Source: Anaeromyces robustus
Taxonomy: Eukaryota; Neocallimastigomycota; Neocallimastigomycetes; Neocallimastigales; Neocallimastigaceae
DNA length: 57,500 bases
NCBI GenBank assembly: GCA_002104895.1
Contig: MCFG01000054.1
Coordinates: forward strand, 155,001-212,500
Direction of reading: 5' to 3'
Position numbers and translations under genes: made by a program. Shown here piece after piece: positions 26,132-39,436 of this stretch. Positions within the stretch are counted from its first letter, which is position 1; each line of letters starts with the position of its first letter. The notes beneath the pieces are model-generated. The model ran no database searches. It was not told the origin of the DNA and saw nothing but the letters and a program-made list of their open reading frames with translations.

Positions 26132-26562
26132 GAGCTACTGCTTTAGCTGAATTATTAAAGATGACTGTTGCACTTGTTCACAAGGATCGTGTTTTCCATA
26201 ATGATGAAATGAGTCTTGTTGGTGATGTTAAGGATAAGGTCTGTATTATTATTGATGATATTATTGATACTTCTTCTACCATTACTAGAGCTGCTCAATT
26301 ATTAGTTAATAATGGTGCTAAAAAGATTTATGCTATTATTACTCACGCTATTCTTTCTGGTGATGCTATCCAAAAAGTTAATGATAGTTGTATTGATGAA
26401 TTAATTGTTAGTAATAGTATTCCACAAGATGAACATGTTAAAGCTTGTACAAAAATTAAGGTTTTCGATATTGCTCCATTATTTGCTGAAACTATTAGAC
26501 GTATTCATAATGGTGAAAGTGTTTCAACACAATATAAGAATTCTGATATTTATATGGAATAA
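24290..26562 (+). CDS. Ribose-phosphate pyrophosphokinase family protein, five exons
   Basis: Exons 24290-24537, 24762-24892, 25183-25329, 25504-25675 and 26133-26562, GT-AG and in phase, 375 aa. PRPP synthetase makes PRPP from ribose-5-phosphate and ATP for purine, pyrimidine, His and Trp synthesis in the cytosol. Seen: the N-terminal [17 protein letters not shown] and [30 protein letters not shown] (~182-200), SPDAGGAKR (~225-233) and the PRPP-binding loop [17 protein letters not shown] (~268-284). The segment that normally carries the RQDKK-type catalytic flap instead reads [15 protein letters not shown] and runs into an extra Lys/Ser-rich region before [16 protein letters not shown]. Fungal Prs1/Prs5-type subunits and animal PRPP-synthetase-associated proteins also differ here, so this may be a regulatory subunit. 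The 3' end converges on the WDR44-like gene. Confidence 0.85.
26020..26131. repeat. (AAT)n abutting a 3' splice site
   Basis: Fills the end of intron 4 of the PRPP-synthetase gene up to the acceptor TAG at 26130-26132, so the acceptor has no pyrimidine tract. Confidence 0.9.
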
Positions 26563-27813
26563 ATAAAATAATAATTTTTTCTTTCAAAAAAAAAAAAAAA
26601 AAAAAAAAAAAATAATAATAATAATAATAATAATATTTAAATAAAACAAAGTAAAAATATAATCAAAACAAATTATAATTAAAAAATAATTAGCAAATAA
26701 ACAAATAAATAAATAAGCAAGCAAATAAACGAATAAATAAAAGAAAAAAAAATAAAATAAAACAAAACTAAGAAGCAATATATTGAAATAAAGAAGAATT
26801 ATTGGGAAATATATATATAAATAAATAAATAAAAAAAAAAAAAAAGAAATTATCTATTTCATTTTTTTTTTTTACAAAAAAATTTATGATAGTTTAAAAC
26901 ACAACCATCAAAATAGTAATAACAATAGGTTCATTTTCAAAAGATTTTTTCTATAATTTAAATTTATCTATTTAAAAAAACAACATCATCATAAAAAAAC
27001 TTTATGCATTTCATTTTATTTAATTAGTAATTTATACAAGTATAAATCTTTTTCAGTAATAGTATATAATTTTTAATTTTTATAAAAAAAAAAAAAAATA
27101 AAAAAAAAATAAAAAATAAACTAGATAAATTTATGTTTATTTTAATAATAAAAAAAAATATATATAATAATGATATAATGATAAATAATAGTAATTAAGA
27201 ATAAAAAAATTTCTATTATTATTATTATTATTATTATTAATTTATTATTATATTTACTTTTATAGTTTTTTATAATTTTTAATAATAAAAATCATTAATA
27301 ATAATAATAATAATAATAAAATGAAATAAAAATAAATCAAAACAAACAAAAAAAAAAGCAAAACAAAAATTTAAATAAAAATACAATTGTTAATATTAAA
27401 AACAAAGCTAATGTATTTTCTTTTTATTTAATTTTAAATTAAATATTATTTATTAATAATATGTAATTATGTATTTATTTCAATAGATATAAATATATAT
27501 TTTAAATTATTTTTAATTATTTGATATATATTGCTTTATATAAATCTTTTTATATGTACTGTCAAAACTACTAAATTATAATTTTTAATTTTTATTTGAT
27601 TAAAACAAAAAATTTTTTTTTTTTTTTTTTAATTTATATTTATCTTTTTATATATATTTTAATATATTTCAAATTACCCCACATATTTTTTTTTTTTTTT
27701 AATTTAATTATTAAATGATATTATTAATTTATTTGCATATGTATAATTTATATTTATATTTTTTTTTATTTTATAATTTGTCAATTTTTTTTTATTATTT
27801 ATTTCAGTATGTT
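26563..27813. other. Convergent intergenic region
   Basis: Both neighbouring genes end here. The sequence is A- and T-rich runs with ATT and AAT repeats. It should contain both polyadenylation regions; no diagnostic signal can be singled out in this composition. Confidence 0.55.
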
Positions 27814-29792
27814 TTATTTCAATAAGTTTTCTTTACTACCTCTATTTGAATAAGGTTCAATTATTTCATTACTAGATAAAAGCTCATTTTCAAAAATACG
27901 TATACGTCCTTTTACATCGGCGACAGCAAATATCATACCTGAAGCATTATTTAATACACCTTGACGTTTATCATTAGTAACTATAGAAGTGGTTAAAGCT
28001 TTTTTTGAATTACTATTTTTCACTTTTTTCAAAATATTTGAATCAAAAGTTGATATTTTACTATTTCTTAAACCTTCACATTCTAATAAAACACGAGTAC
28101 GACGAGGAGCAAAAACGGTAGCAGTGACAATATCATCACTAGCTAAGAAAAATTCAAAAGAATTAGATTGATTTTGATAAATATTGGTATTCCATATATA
28201 AACTTGTTTATCTTCACTACCACAAATTAAATAACGTCCATCATCACTGAAAGTTGCTTTTATTTGACAATTTCTATTGGTATGACCTTTATATTTACGG
28301 AATAAACTTTTATCTAAAAGTTGATACATACGTATTCTAGAATCATTACTAGTAATTAAAATTTTATCATCACCAGAACTTATACGTGGGAAAGATTCTA
28401 TACCTGTAATTTTTTTACCTTTCATTCCTTTACTATTACTTGATTTTACTGTAATTTGTGTATTATATTTTAATCCTTCTAATTCATAAAATAAAACATT
28501 ACCAATATAAGTTCCTGCCATAGCCATAGAACCATCACGAGTAAAACCTACAGCGGTAATCATTTGTTTTTCTGATACTTCATTCCAATAAATTAATTTT
28601 TTTTCAGCAATAGACCATAATCTTAATTTAGAATCCATACAACCTGTTAAAATATAACGATCATCAATAGGATGAAATTTAATTGAAGTAACAAAATCTT
28701 GATGTTGAAATAAACAAAGACATGACATTTGTGAAATATGCCATAATCTTACAGTTTTATCAATTGAAGAAGAAATAATATAATTATTTTTGGACCAAGC
28801 TATATCAAGTATATCTGAAGTATGACCAGTATATATTCGATAGGGTTTATTTTCAAATATAGGTGAATAATTATTATTATTATTTGAATCTATATTTTCT
28901 GATTCATTATGATTTTTATTTTTTTCTTTTTCTTTTTTCTTTTCTTTTTCTTTTTCTTTTTTCTTTTCCTTTTCCTTTTCTTTTTCTCTTTCTTTTTCCC
29001 TTTCTTTTTCTTTTGCTTTTTCCTTTTCCTTTTCCTTTTCTTTTGCTTTTTCTTTTTCCTTTTCTTTTGCTTTTTCTTTTTCTTTTTCTTTTTCTTTTGC
29101 TTTTTCTTTTTCTTTTTCCTTTTCCTTTTCCTTTTCTTTTGCTTTTTCTTTTTCTTTTTCCTTTTCTTTTTCTTTTCCTTTTTCTTTTTCTTTTCCTTTT
29201 TCCTTTTCCTTTTCCTTTTCCTTTTCTTTTTCCTTTTCTTTTTCCTTTTCTTTTTCCTTCTCTTTTTCTTTATCATTACTTTTGTCATCAACTTTTGGAA
29301 TAAATGGGAAAGGTTCTCCTTCTATTGTAAGAGAAGGAAATATTTTATTTTCTTTTGGAATTGATGGAAATGCTTCAGTTTCAATAGTATTTGGTAATAA
29401 TGGGAAAGGTTCTACTTTTGAAATAGATGGGAATTCTTCTATTGCACTCAATTCCGGTGAAGACACTAATGGTGTAATATTTAAAATATTTTCTTCTTTA
29501 TTATTATTTAAAGTATTCTCTGAAAAAGATTCCTCTCTAATAATATTATTAATAATTTTACTATTTATACCATGTTGAAATTCATATTTTTTTATATTAG
29601 TACTAGTATTTGTAGTAATAGAACTCGTTATGCTACTTCTTTCACTATTATTATCACTAGTATCATTATTTTCATAATTAATATTTGTATTATTTTCAGA
29701 ATTAATACTGGTATTACTAATTTCATGATTAATACTAGTATTACTATTTTCATTACTATTATTATTACTATTTTCATTACTATTACTATTAC

Positions 29793-29867
<75 letters not shown>

Positions 29868-30011
29868 TACTATTACTATTAATATTAATATTACTATTAA
29901 TATTAATATTACTATTATTATTATTATTAATATTACTATTATTATTATTATTATTATTATTACTATTATTATTAATATTAATATTACTATTAATATTAAT
30001 ATTACTATTAC

Positions 30012-30045
<34 letters not shown>

Positions 30046-31668
30046 TGAGGATGAAGAATAATCTGACATTGATTTACTATTTAATAAACGCCATATTCTT
30101 AAAATTCCATCTTGACCACCACTTGCTAAATATTGACCATCAAAACTAAAAGCTAAAGCCCATATTGGACCACGATTTGTTTTTTCTTCAACATTAAGAT
30201 TAGACATAGTTGAACCAGCAAGATTATTTGCTTGTGAACTATTTGGTTTACGTAAAGCTCTCTGTTTAGCAGTTGAAATAAATGAATTTCTATGACCTGA
30301 AGGTTTTGAAGCAGAGACAATAGAAGGATTGGAAGAATTTACTGAATTCACACTGCTATTAATATTATAATTATTTAAATTATTATTATCGTTAATTAGT
30401 GTAAAATCTTCTTTAATATTATACTCATTATAAAGAGCACTATCAAATTCTTGAATTAATTTTAATTGTGTAAATTCTTTTTGTAATTTATTTTTAGAAT
30501 GAACTTTTATATATTGGTGGGTATTTTCCGAAGAATCATTATTAGAAATTTGAATTTGTGAAGCGTTTAAAATTTGTTGAGATTGAAAATTATCATTAGA
30601 AATAGAAGAAAAATCTTTAGAATGTGATCTCTTTTTATTTGCTTTATTATTTTCACCTTCTACATCATTTAAAGGAACAGTAAGTGTATTATTACTTGGA
30701 TTATTATTACTTTTCTTTTTTAAATTCACTAATTTTAGTTTTCTTAATATAGAAGATTTTGTAGAAGCAATGGAATTTGCTGTTGCAATATTTGAAGAAG
30801 AATCGGACACTACTATATTCGTGAAAATATATATATATTAAATTGTCATAACGATAATAATAAAAATTAAAATGAAAAATATAATATGTAATATAATTAA
30901 TTAATTAATAGTAAAAAAATAAATTTTAATTTAAATAATATATATTTATATATATTTATATAGAAATACTTACAGTCTCTTTCTTTTAATGAATCAATTA
31001 TATTTTCAAATGGTGCTAATGTTTCACCAGATTTTCCAATATCTTCACTATTGTATCCTGAATTATAAAAATTTTTAATAAATAGAATTTAAGGATAATG
31101 CATATATATATATATATATTTATTTATTTAGATTATTTATTATTTATATTTTTTTTTAATAATTCTATTCTATTATCATTTTTTTTCATATAAAAATAAA
31201 TATATATTAAAATAATAATAATAAAAATACCTGTTTGATTACTTTCCGTAGAATTATATAAATCATTATTTCTTGATACAGATAAATATTGATTTCTTGA
31301 ATCCAATGTTTTAAATTCATTTAATTTTTCATTTGAAATACTTTCCTTTTCAGCATCAGTTAAAAATATTTGAGAACTAGAACTTCTTAATTTATCTTTA
31401 CTACTTGAAAAAATACTTGTCCATTTTTTCTTTTTTTTAGGTTCAAAGAATTCAGAAGAACTTTTTTTTAATAATGATGAAGTTTTATTCAATTCTAAAG
31501 ATTTGTTTCTTTCAAAATCACTATTCTTATTAATTATATCAGATTTATTTATATGTAATAACTGATTACTGTTTACAGATTCTAGTATAACATTGAAAAC
31601 AATGAAAATAATGACAATGATGGTAATAATAATATTTTAATAATGAATAATAAATATAAATGATAATA

Positions 31669-31755
<87 letters not shown>

Positions 31756-33494
31756 TTTTATTAATATATATATATTCATATATATTTTAAATATGGATAT
31801 TTATATATTTTAAAAATATTTATTTTAATTTATTTTATTATATTTTTTTTTAAAAAAAATTAAGATGTAATGTAATAAAATTCTTTTTTCTACTTACTTC
31901 TTAGTATTTTATAATTACTTGATGCTTTTCCAATTGAATTACTTGGAAAAGCATCTTCAACTTCATTTATAATAAAAGAAATGGAAGCTGCTTTATGTAT
32001 TTTTCTACTATTATCATCATTATTTAATTTATTTAATTCATTATTACTAAAACTTCTTGACTTATATAATGCCGATTTATTATCTTGTTCTAAATTCGTA
32101 AAAGATGAATCATCCTTTAAAGATGTAAAATAACCTTTTTTTGGAATATTATGTAATTGATCAGATGAAGAAGAAGTTGTTGAATTACTCTCTCCATCCT
32201 CATCACCTTCATCATCATCATTATATATATCAGAATTTTTATCATTTGTATTAATATTAATATCATTATTTATTGAATGATGATCTTCATTATCTCTTTT
32301 ATTTATATTATCTGGATTTTCTGAAGTTAAATTTCTTAATTCTTCTATAGATAAATTATCTAAATATTTTAAGGATTCAAAACTTTCTTTTGCTGATGTA
32401 TAATCTTCACTATCTAAAGAACTACAACTTGATGAATAAAAATCTTCACTTAATCCCTTTTTTTTCTCTTTCATATATACATAATTATATTTTTTAGTCC
32501 ATAGTGAATATTTTTCCTTTATATTTTTTTTCAATTTTTTTTTTTTATTTTTAATTTTTTTATATAATGAATGATCATAATAATTTTTATTTTCAATAAT
32601 CTTTTTTTTATTAGTAGTAATTTCATCATCTTTATTATTATTATCATGTAGTTTAGATAGTTCATTTTTACTACTATTTAATTTTTTTATTGACTCTGTT
32701 AATTTTTCATTATTTGATTGGTTTAGCATTCTATTAATATTATGTCTAATATTGTTATTTTTATTATGATTATCTATTGCTACTGTTGTTTCATTTTCAC
32801 TATCGAGAGTCGTGGAATAATATATATAATTATTGTTACCAATAAGATTAGCTTCTTTTTCTAAATAAGCTCTACTATCATCAATACTGTTTTCATCATT
32901 AATATCATTATATAAATAAGTACTAGAATTAGATGATATTGATGAATTAATATTTACATCTGAATTATCATCATAATTAATATCATTTTCAAATAAAGGT
33001 TGAATATCTTTAATATTTTTAGGAGTAATATATCTTGTTTTGTTTAATTCTTTTAATAAATCTATATAATCCTATATATACATATAAATATATAAATACA
33101 ATAATTATCATAAATATTAAATAAAAAAAAAAAAGAAACAAAGTAGAAAGAAACAATATATATATATATATAATATATATATATATATAAAATAAATAAA
33201 TAAATTTATATATTATTTGATGAAGTTATTAGAACATTGCAAAATAAATAATATTTTTTTTTTCAATTTTACTATACTACTAATATTTAAAAATTTATTA
33301 TTCATACTATTTTATTTATTAATAATTTTTACATTTTCGCTTCTTGGTATTTTTGATTTAGCAGCATGATTATTTTGTATTATATTATTATCTAATGTAT
33401 TATTATTAATTTGATAAACATCATTTAAACTTTCTAATGAATCTTGACTCTCATTAATATCATAAAAAAGATCATCTATATTTGTTTCACTCAT
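27814..33494 (-). CDS. WDR44-like WD40-repeat protein, five exons
   Basis: Minus-strand exons 33494-33333, 33071-31898, 31581-31231, 31057-30974 and 30812-27814, all GT-AG with matching phase, 1589 aa. WDR44/Rabphilin-11 relatives are Rab11 effectors in endosome recycling and bind VAP proteins at the ER. Seen: residues 9-15 LFYDINE after acidic IDD, a FFAT-like motif at the N-terminus; Ser/Asn/Asp-rich and Lys-rich disordered regions; then WD repeats starting GPIWALAFSFDGQYLASGG (~804), YTGHTSDILDIAW (~1245), VRLWHISQMSCLCLFQHQD, LRLWSIAEKKLIYW, ITSNDSRIRMYQLLDKSLF and GSEDKQVYIWNT, near residue 1565 at the end. A ~400-residue insertion of poly-Asn (~845-933) and Lys-Glu repeats (~1103-1226) separates the first two blades. 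The FFAT-like exon and the SNDSRIRMY segment support WDR44 rather than a generic WD protein. Confidence 0.85.
28905..29275 (-). repeat. Lys-Glu coding repeat in WDR44-like gene
   Basis: Minisatellite of GAAAAA/GAGAAA-type hexamers coding KEKEKE with KAKEKE variants. Likely a long charged helix or coil on the surface of the propeller. Confidence 0.95.
29783..30048 (-). repeat. Asn/Ser/Ile coding repeat in WDR44-like gene
   Basis: AAT/AGT/ATT codon runs giving poly-Asn with Ser and Ile, next to blade 1 of the propeller. Expected to vary in length. Confidence 0.95.
31672..31755. repeat. (AAT)n microsatellite in WDR44-like intron
   Basis: Pure trinucleotide run in the intron between exons 2 and 3 of the minus-strand gene. 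Confidence 0.95.
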
Positions 33495-34179
33495 TTTTTT
33501 TTAATAAATAAATAATATATATATATAATATTTAATAGAAAATAGTTGTATTTATTAAATAATAGTAATAATAATAACAATAAAAAGATAACTATAGATA
33601 AAAAAAAATAAGTATGTTGTTTTAAAAAGTATAAACTTTATAAAATAGTTTTTACTTTAATAATATAACAAATAATAAATTTAAATTTTTAAAACTTTAT
33701 TGTATATATTATTTTATATAAAAAAATATTGATATTATTTTATTTGGATTAAATTAATTTAAAAAAGCATAAAAAAAAATAAAGATATTTTATTGAAATT
33801 AATAAAGAAAATTAAAAATATAAAAACTAATAGACAAATTAATATTTTAATTTATAATTTCTTACACATTTTTATGTTTATTTTTTGTTGTTATTACAAT
33901 ATTAAAAGTTATTTGGATGACTAGTATTAATAATAGATATAAAAAAGGGTATTACTTAAATAAATTATGATTAATATGTATAATTTTCTTTTTCTTTTTC
34001 AATAAATCTCCGATAATTAGTATGTTTATGTTTTTAATATGATAAAATTTAATTCTTCATAATTGAATACATAAAAAAAATTTTTTTTATTTTAAAGATT
34101 TTCTTTCATATATTTGATGTTTTTGTATTTAATAATTTATTTATTTACTTATTATTTAATTATTAATATACAATTTCTT

Positions 34180-34210
<31 letters not shown>

Positions 34211-34718
34211 TTATATATATTACTTATTTTTAAATTATTTTCATTATTATATAATATTTTAATTGTTTTTATTAATATTATTATAATTAATTAATTTATG
34301 TATAATAATATAATAATATGATAATATAATATTTTAATTTTTTTTTAAATTATAAATTATATCTCCCATAAACAATTTATTTTACTAATCTAGTATAATA
34401 TAGCATAACTTAATATTTCCTTTTTTATAAAATTTTAATTTATTAAACTAAATTACTCCACTTGCTCTTTTCAGTATTTTTTTTTTTTTAATTCTTTTGG
34501 AGATTATTTATGACTCTGTTATAAATAAACGTAACTATGTAATATATTATAACAATTTAAAAGATATTATATATCTTTCTTTTATTTTATATCTAATAAT
34601 ATTTATTAATCGAAAGAAATGAACTATTACAAAAAGAATAATACTAAATAAATTCATAAAAAAAATGATTCTATGGGATATGAAAAATAAAATATACATA
34701 ACAATTTAAAATGAAACT
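33495..34718. other. AT-rich upstream region of WDR44-like gene
   Basis: Should contain the promoter of the minus-strand gene. Low-complexity runs only; no gene seen. Confidence 0.6.
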
Positions 34719-35085
34719 TGTTAAAACATAAAAAAATATTAAAATATATTAAATAATATTAATAATATAAATAATATTATTTAATTATGATGATAAAATT
34801 TCAAATTTTTTATTATATATAAATCTTGTTATAATAATAGAATCTTACTACTTTTTTTTTTTTTTTAATAGAGAAAATTTCTTTTTAAAGTTCCAAAATT
34901 GTTTCATTTATAACTTTAAAAAGAAATTTTCTCTATTAAAAAAAAAAAAAAAGTAGTAAGATTCTATTATTATAACAAGATTTATATATAATAAAAAATT
35001 TGAAATTTTATCATCATAATTAAATAATATTATTTATATTATTAATATTATTTAATATATTTTAATATTTTTTTATGTTTTAACA
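34719..35085. repeat. Perfect 174-bp inverted repeat with 19-nt loop
   Basis: Arms 34719-34892 and 34912-35085 are exact reverse complements by inspection, including matched 15-nt T and A tracts. The loop (34893-34911) is CCAAAATTGTTTCATTTAT. No coding potential. It is either a foldback transposon, a recent inverted duplication, a hairpin RNA source, or an assembly artefact. Confidence 0.95.
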
Positions 35086-38000
35086 TCTTAATAATTAGTT
35101 TCAAATTAATAATAATAAATACATATATATATTATTGAGTTTTTTTTTTTTTTTTAATTATTATTTTGTTTAATAATAATTATTTCTGTATTAAAATAAT
35201 CTTGTTTATTATATTTAAACAAAAAAATAATAAATAATTAATTAATTAATTTTTAATAAATGAATAAAATTAATTATTTAAATAAATATTTAATAAATAC
35301 AAAGTAAATAATAAATAATTTAATTAAATAAAAATAAATTGTAAATATTTTTTTTATTATTATTATTTATTATTTATTAATTTTAATTTAAATATATATA
35401 TAAAACAAAAGAAAACATTTTTTTAATTTATAAATTATGTCATGCTATTTATTTAATTTATAAAAAAATGTTATATATTTATTTTCGTGTAACGTACCTT
35501 ATATGTCTAAAGTTATATATCAAATTTTAAAAATTAAACCAATAAAATTTAAAATCATTAAAAAATATTAATTAATTAATTATTTAATTATTATTGTGTT
35601 CAGATATTCACTATAATAGTAAAAAATATAGTTTGTGTTTCATTATAAAAATTATATTAACTTGGTTGAAAACATGGTAAAAGTTGCCACACAGTTTTAA
35701 TCAGTATGAAAAATTATAAAAATAAACGTTTTTAATATATATGTTTATTTCTAAATTATTATTATATTATTCATTTTATATTTTTATGTGTATCATTAGG
35801 AATAATTAACATAAAAAGGTATTTGACAAAAATTCAAAATATTTATTATTATTAATAAATTCTATATTCTTTTATATAATATCATTATTTATTTGATAAT
35901 TTAATTTTTTATTTTTATTATATTAAATAAATATAAACATATTTTAATTAACAATTTTTCTATATAATATGAATAAATGTTATTAAGTAATCATATATTG
36001 GAAGTGAGATATGGCTGCCTCTTACATCATGAAGATGGAATATTTTCATATTTTCAATTTCATTCTTATACTCTTTTTACAATCTACATACATACACATA
36101 TACCATTCCAATGTAATTAGACTTGGTTATAATAATAAAGTTCAAATATTTAAAATTTATACCTAAGCAATATATATTTCCAAATTTTTAAAAATTATTT
36201 ATTTACATTTTACAAAATATTTAATATTTATAATTCTATATATTTTAATTTAATTATAATATAATAAAAAAATTTTATTCTTAAATTTAAAGTTTTTTTT
36301 TTTTTTTAAAAAAAAACGGAATGAAAAAGCTAAAGTGTTATTTAATTAGTAAAAATTATATAAAGAATTAAAGTTATTAATAATTATTATAACTAATATA
36401 TATCAATATATATTAATTCAATATATATTAATATATATTGATTTAAATATTAATATTAATATAAATTTTTTTATAAAAAAAAAATTAATTTTTGTACAAG
36501 GATTTTATTTTGTAAATGTACCATGATAGTACATTAATAAATAAAGTTAATACAATATTATCAAGAAAGAGTATATTAAATAATTAATAATTAATAATAA
36601 ATAATAATAAATAATATAATAAATAATAATAAATAATAATAACAATAATAGAAAAAAAAATTTATTCCATGTAACAATGATGTAAGAATTAATTATTCTT
36701 TAATCATTAATATTAATATTATTCCTATTAATTTTATTATTCCTTGTTTTCTTTTCATTTTTCTTATTATTTATTAAATTATTAAAAAGAAATTTAATAT
36801 AATATTAAATGAAAAAAAATTTTTATAAGTAAATATTTAATATTAGTAATTAGAACAAAGAACAATTTTTTTTTACTTATTTATATATTATATATTAAAT
36901 ATTTAATAACTATATAGAAATGAATTTTTTATAATTATACCCATATACTGTAAAAACATTAACATTTACAGTTATTAAATATTTTAAGATGCTCATCTTT
37001 TATTATACGAAATGAATAAATATTATTATAAATAATATAATATAAATATAAAATCATTTCATATTTATTAATTATAAAAACTTTTTTTCATAACAGTATT
37101 AATATTAATATTCAATTAATACAATATACAATATTTTTTTTAATAAATTATTGTATTTACATTTTTTGTATTGTATTATAATTAAATATATTATTCTATA
37201 TCTAACAATTGATATATATTTATACATTAAAATATATTAATTTTTAATAAATTGCATTCATATATATTAATAAATATAATTATATATTACATTGTATTAT
37301 ATTATATTATGGAAAAATTTACTATTATTTAGTTATTATTTATTTTCACATATATTATTATTTATATTCATCATATATTATAATTATATTTAATCAATCA
37401 TAATATTTTTAGTTTATAATTTTGTATTATTTTTTATATTAGTAAATTTGTGCATTCTATTTGTCAATTTATTTTAATATAAACTCAATATATTATATAA
37501 AAATGTAGTATAATGTAATATATTATTTTATATTCAAATTAATATGAATTATAAATAATTTAAATTCTCTCATTTAATAATAATAAAATAATATTTAATA
37601 GTAAGTAAAATATAAAAATATAATAAATTAAAAATTTATTATATTTTTATATAGAATGTAATATTATTCTACAATAGTAAAAAAAAATTTTTTTTTTACG
37701 TTTTTTTTTTTTTTTTTTTTTTTTTTTGTATTAATAAATATTAATAATAATAACACAATTATATTTTTATAATTAATTTTTTTTTTTTTATTTTTTATTT
37801 TTTTTTTTTATTATTTAAAAAAATAATAATAATAATAAAAATATAATAAAATAAAATTATAGTATTTTATTATTATTTATTATAATTATAATTAAAAATT
37901 TATAAATTTTAAATTATAAACATGATAAATGAAATTATTATTAATTGTACTTAAAACCTTAATATTTATATTATTTAGTTTTGCAAATAAATAAAATTTC

Positions 38001-39041
38001 TTTATATTCTTAATAACAAAAAAAAAAAAAAAAAGAATAATTTAATAAATAATATAAAGAAAGATTATTGTTCTTTTCTTTAAGAATATCAAAAAATCAT
38101 TGAAATTAATAAAACGGATATTACTTATATTTTTATTTCAATTATTTTTTATTATTTATTTAAAAAACTTAATCTTTTTTTTTTTGGTCATATCATTGAA
38201 ATTAATATATAATTTAATCTATTATTTAAAATCTAATTATTTATTACTTTTTATACTCTTAATAATTTATTTATTAAATTTTGTTATAAACGATTAATAT
38301 TTTTTCTTTCTAGCAATATTTAATAAGTTATTATTTCAATTATTTATTTAGTTTCGATTTTTAAAATGAAATAATTTAAACATTTAATTACTATTTATTT
38401 TATTTATATAATCAAAATTTCATAATTCAATTTAATTTCATACCAGAATAAATACCAAATTATCTTCAAAAATAAAATAATAATCAAAGAAGCATAAACA
38501 ATTGTTAATACAGAATAATATACTATATTATTTATTATTTCTAATAAGATTGACAATAAACTATTAAAAAGTATATTAATAAAATAATTTTAAAAATGAT
38601 ATAATAAAATTAATCATTTAAAACAATAAAAAGTAAAAAAAAAATTAGTGGAAATTGAAAATCAAACTCCAAAATCTTTATAAATAAGTAAATTTGAATA
38701 AACAAAAGTAAAAAATAAGAAAAAAAAAGACATTAAATATGAATTAAATCGAGACAAAAGATAAAAATAATCATTTTTCGAAAAAAATAAAACTTTATAC
38801 TAATTTTAAATAATAATAAATTAAGAATAAATAAATAAAAAAAAATAATAATAATAATAAAAAATAAAAAAGATAAAGTAATAAATATAAAAATAATATT
38901 GATATTAATAAAAGTATATTGATAAATTTTGAAAGTATAAATTATATAAATAAAATCAGTTGGTGATTGATTCAAATAACTTCAATTTTTTAATTGATAT
39001 ATCTTTTATAAAAAAACAAAAAACAAAAACAAAAACAAAAA

Positions 39042-39098
<57 letters not shown>

Positions 39099-39399
39099 AA
39101 CATACATAATAATAAAAAAAAGTTATTGATATTTATTAATTTCTCTTTTCAGCTTTTTTTTTCATAAGATATAGAAATTCAATTTCATATTAACATTATA
39201 TAAATATTTAATAAAAGCAAATATAATAATAATAATAATAATAAAAGCAATAATAATAATATCGATGTATTTATATAGAAATTTACATTTATATATTTAC
39301 AATTAAAAAGATATAATAATCTATTAAAAAGAAAGATTTTGAAAGAAATATATTTTTTTAAAAAATATATTTCTTTAAATAAATACATTTAAAAAATAC

Positions 39400-39435
<36 letters not shown>

Positions 39436-39436
39436 A
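35086..39436. other. 4.3-kb gene-free AT-rich region
   Basis: Low-complexity DNA. A slightly more complex patch at 36000-36170 holds a 51-codon ORF (36011-36166) with no recognisable domain. A-tracts at 39039-39100 and 39402-39433 lie directly before the next gene; the second ends 3 bp before its ATG and probably marks its promoter or leader. Confidence 0.6.

Noticed and set aside
28863-29364. Phe/Leu-rich and Lys-rich ORFs overlapping the WDR44-like gene
   Set aside because: Antisense and frame shadows of the Lys-Glu repeat.
36011-36166. 51-codon ORF starting MAASYIMKMEYF in a less AT-rich patch
   Set aside because: No domain, no splice partners and no neighbour support; left as a curiosity rather than a gene.
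38100-38297. 65-aa Leu/Ile/Phe-rich ORF
   Set aside because: Composition is what translated AT-rich DNA gives; no start context or homology visible.
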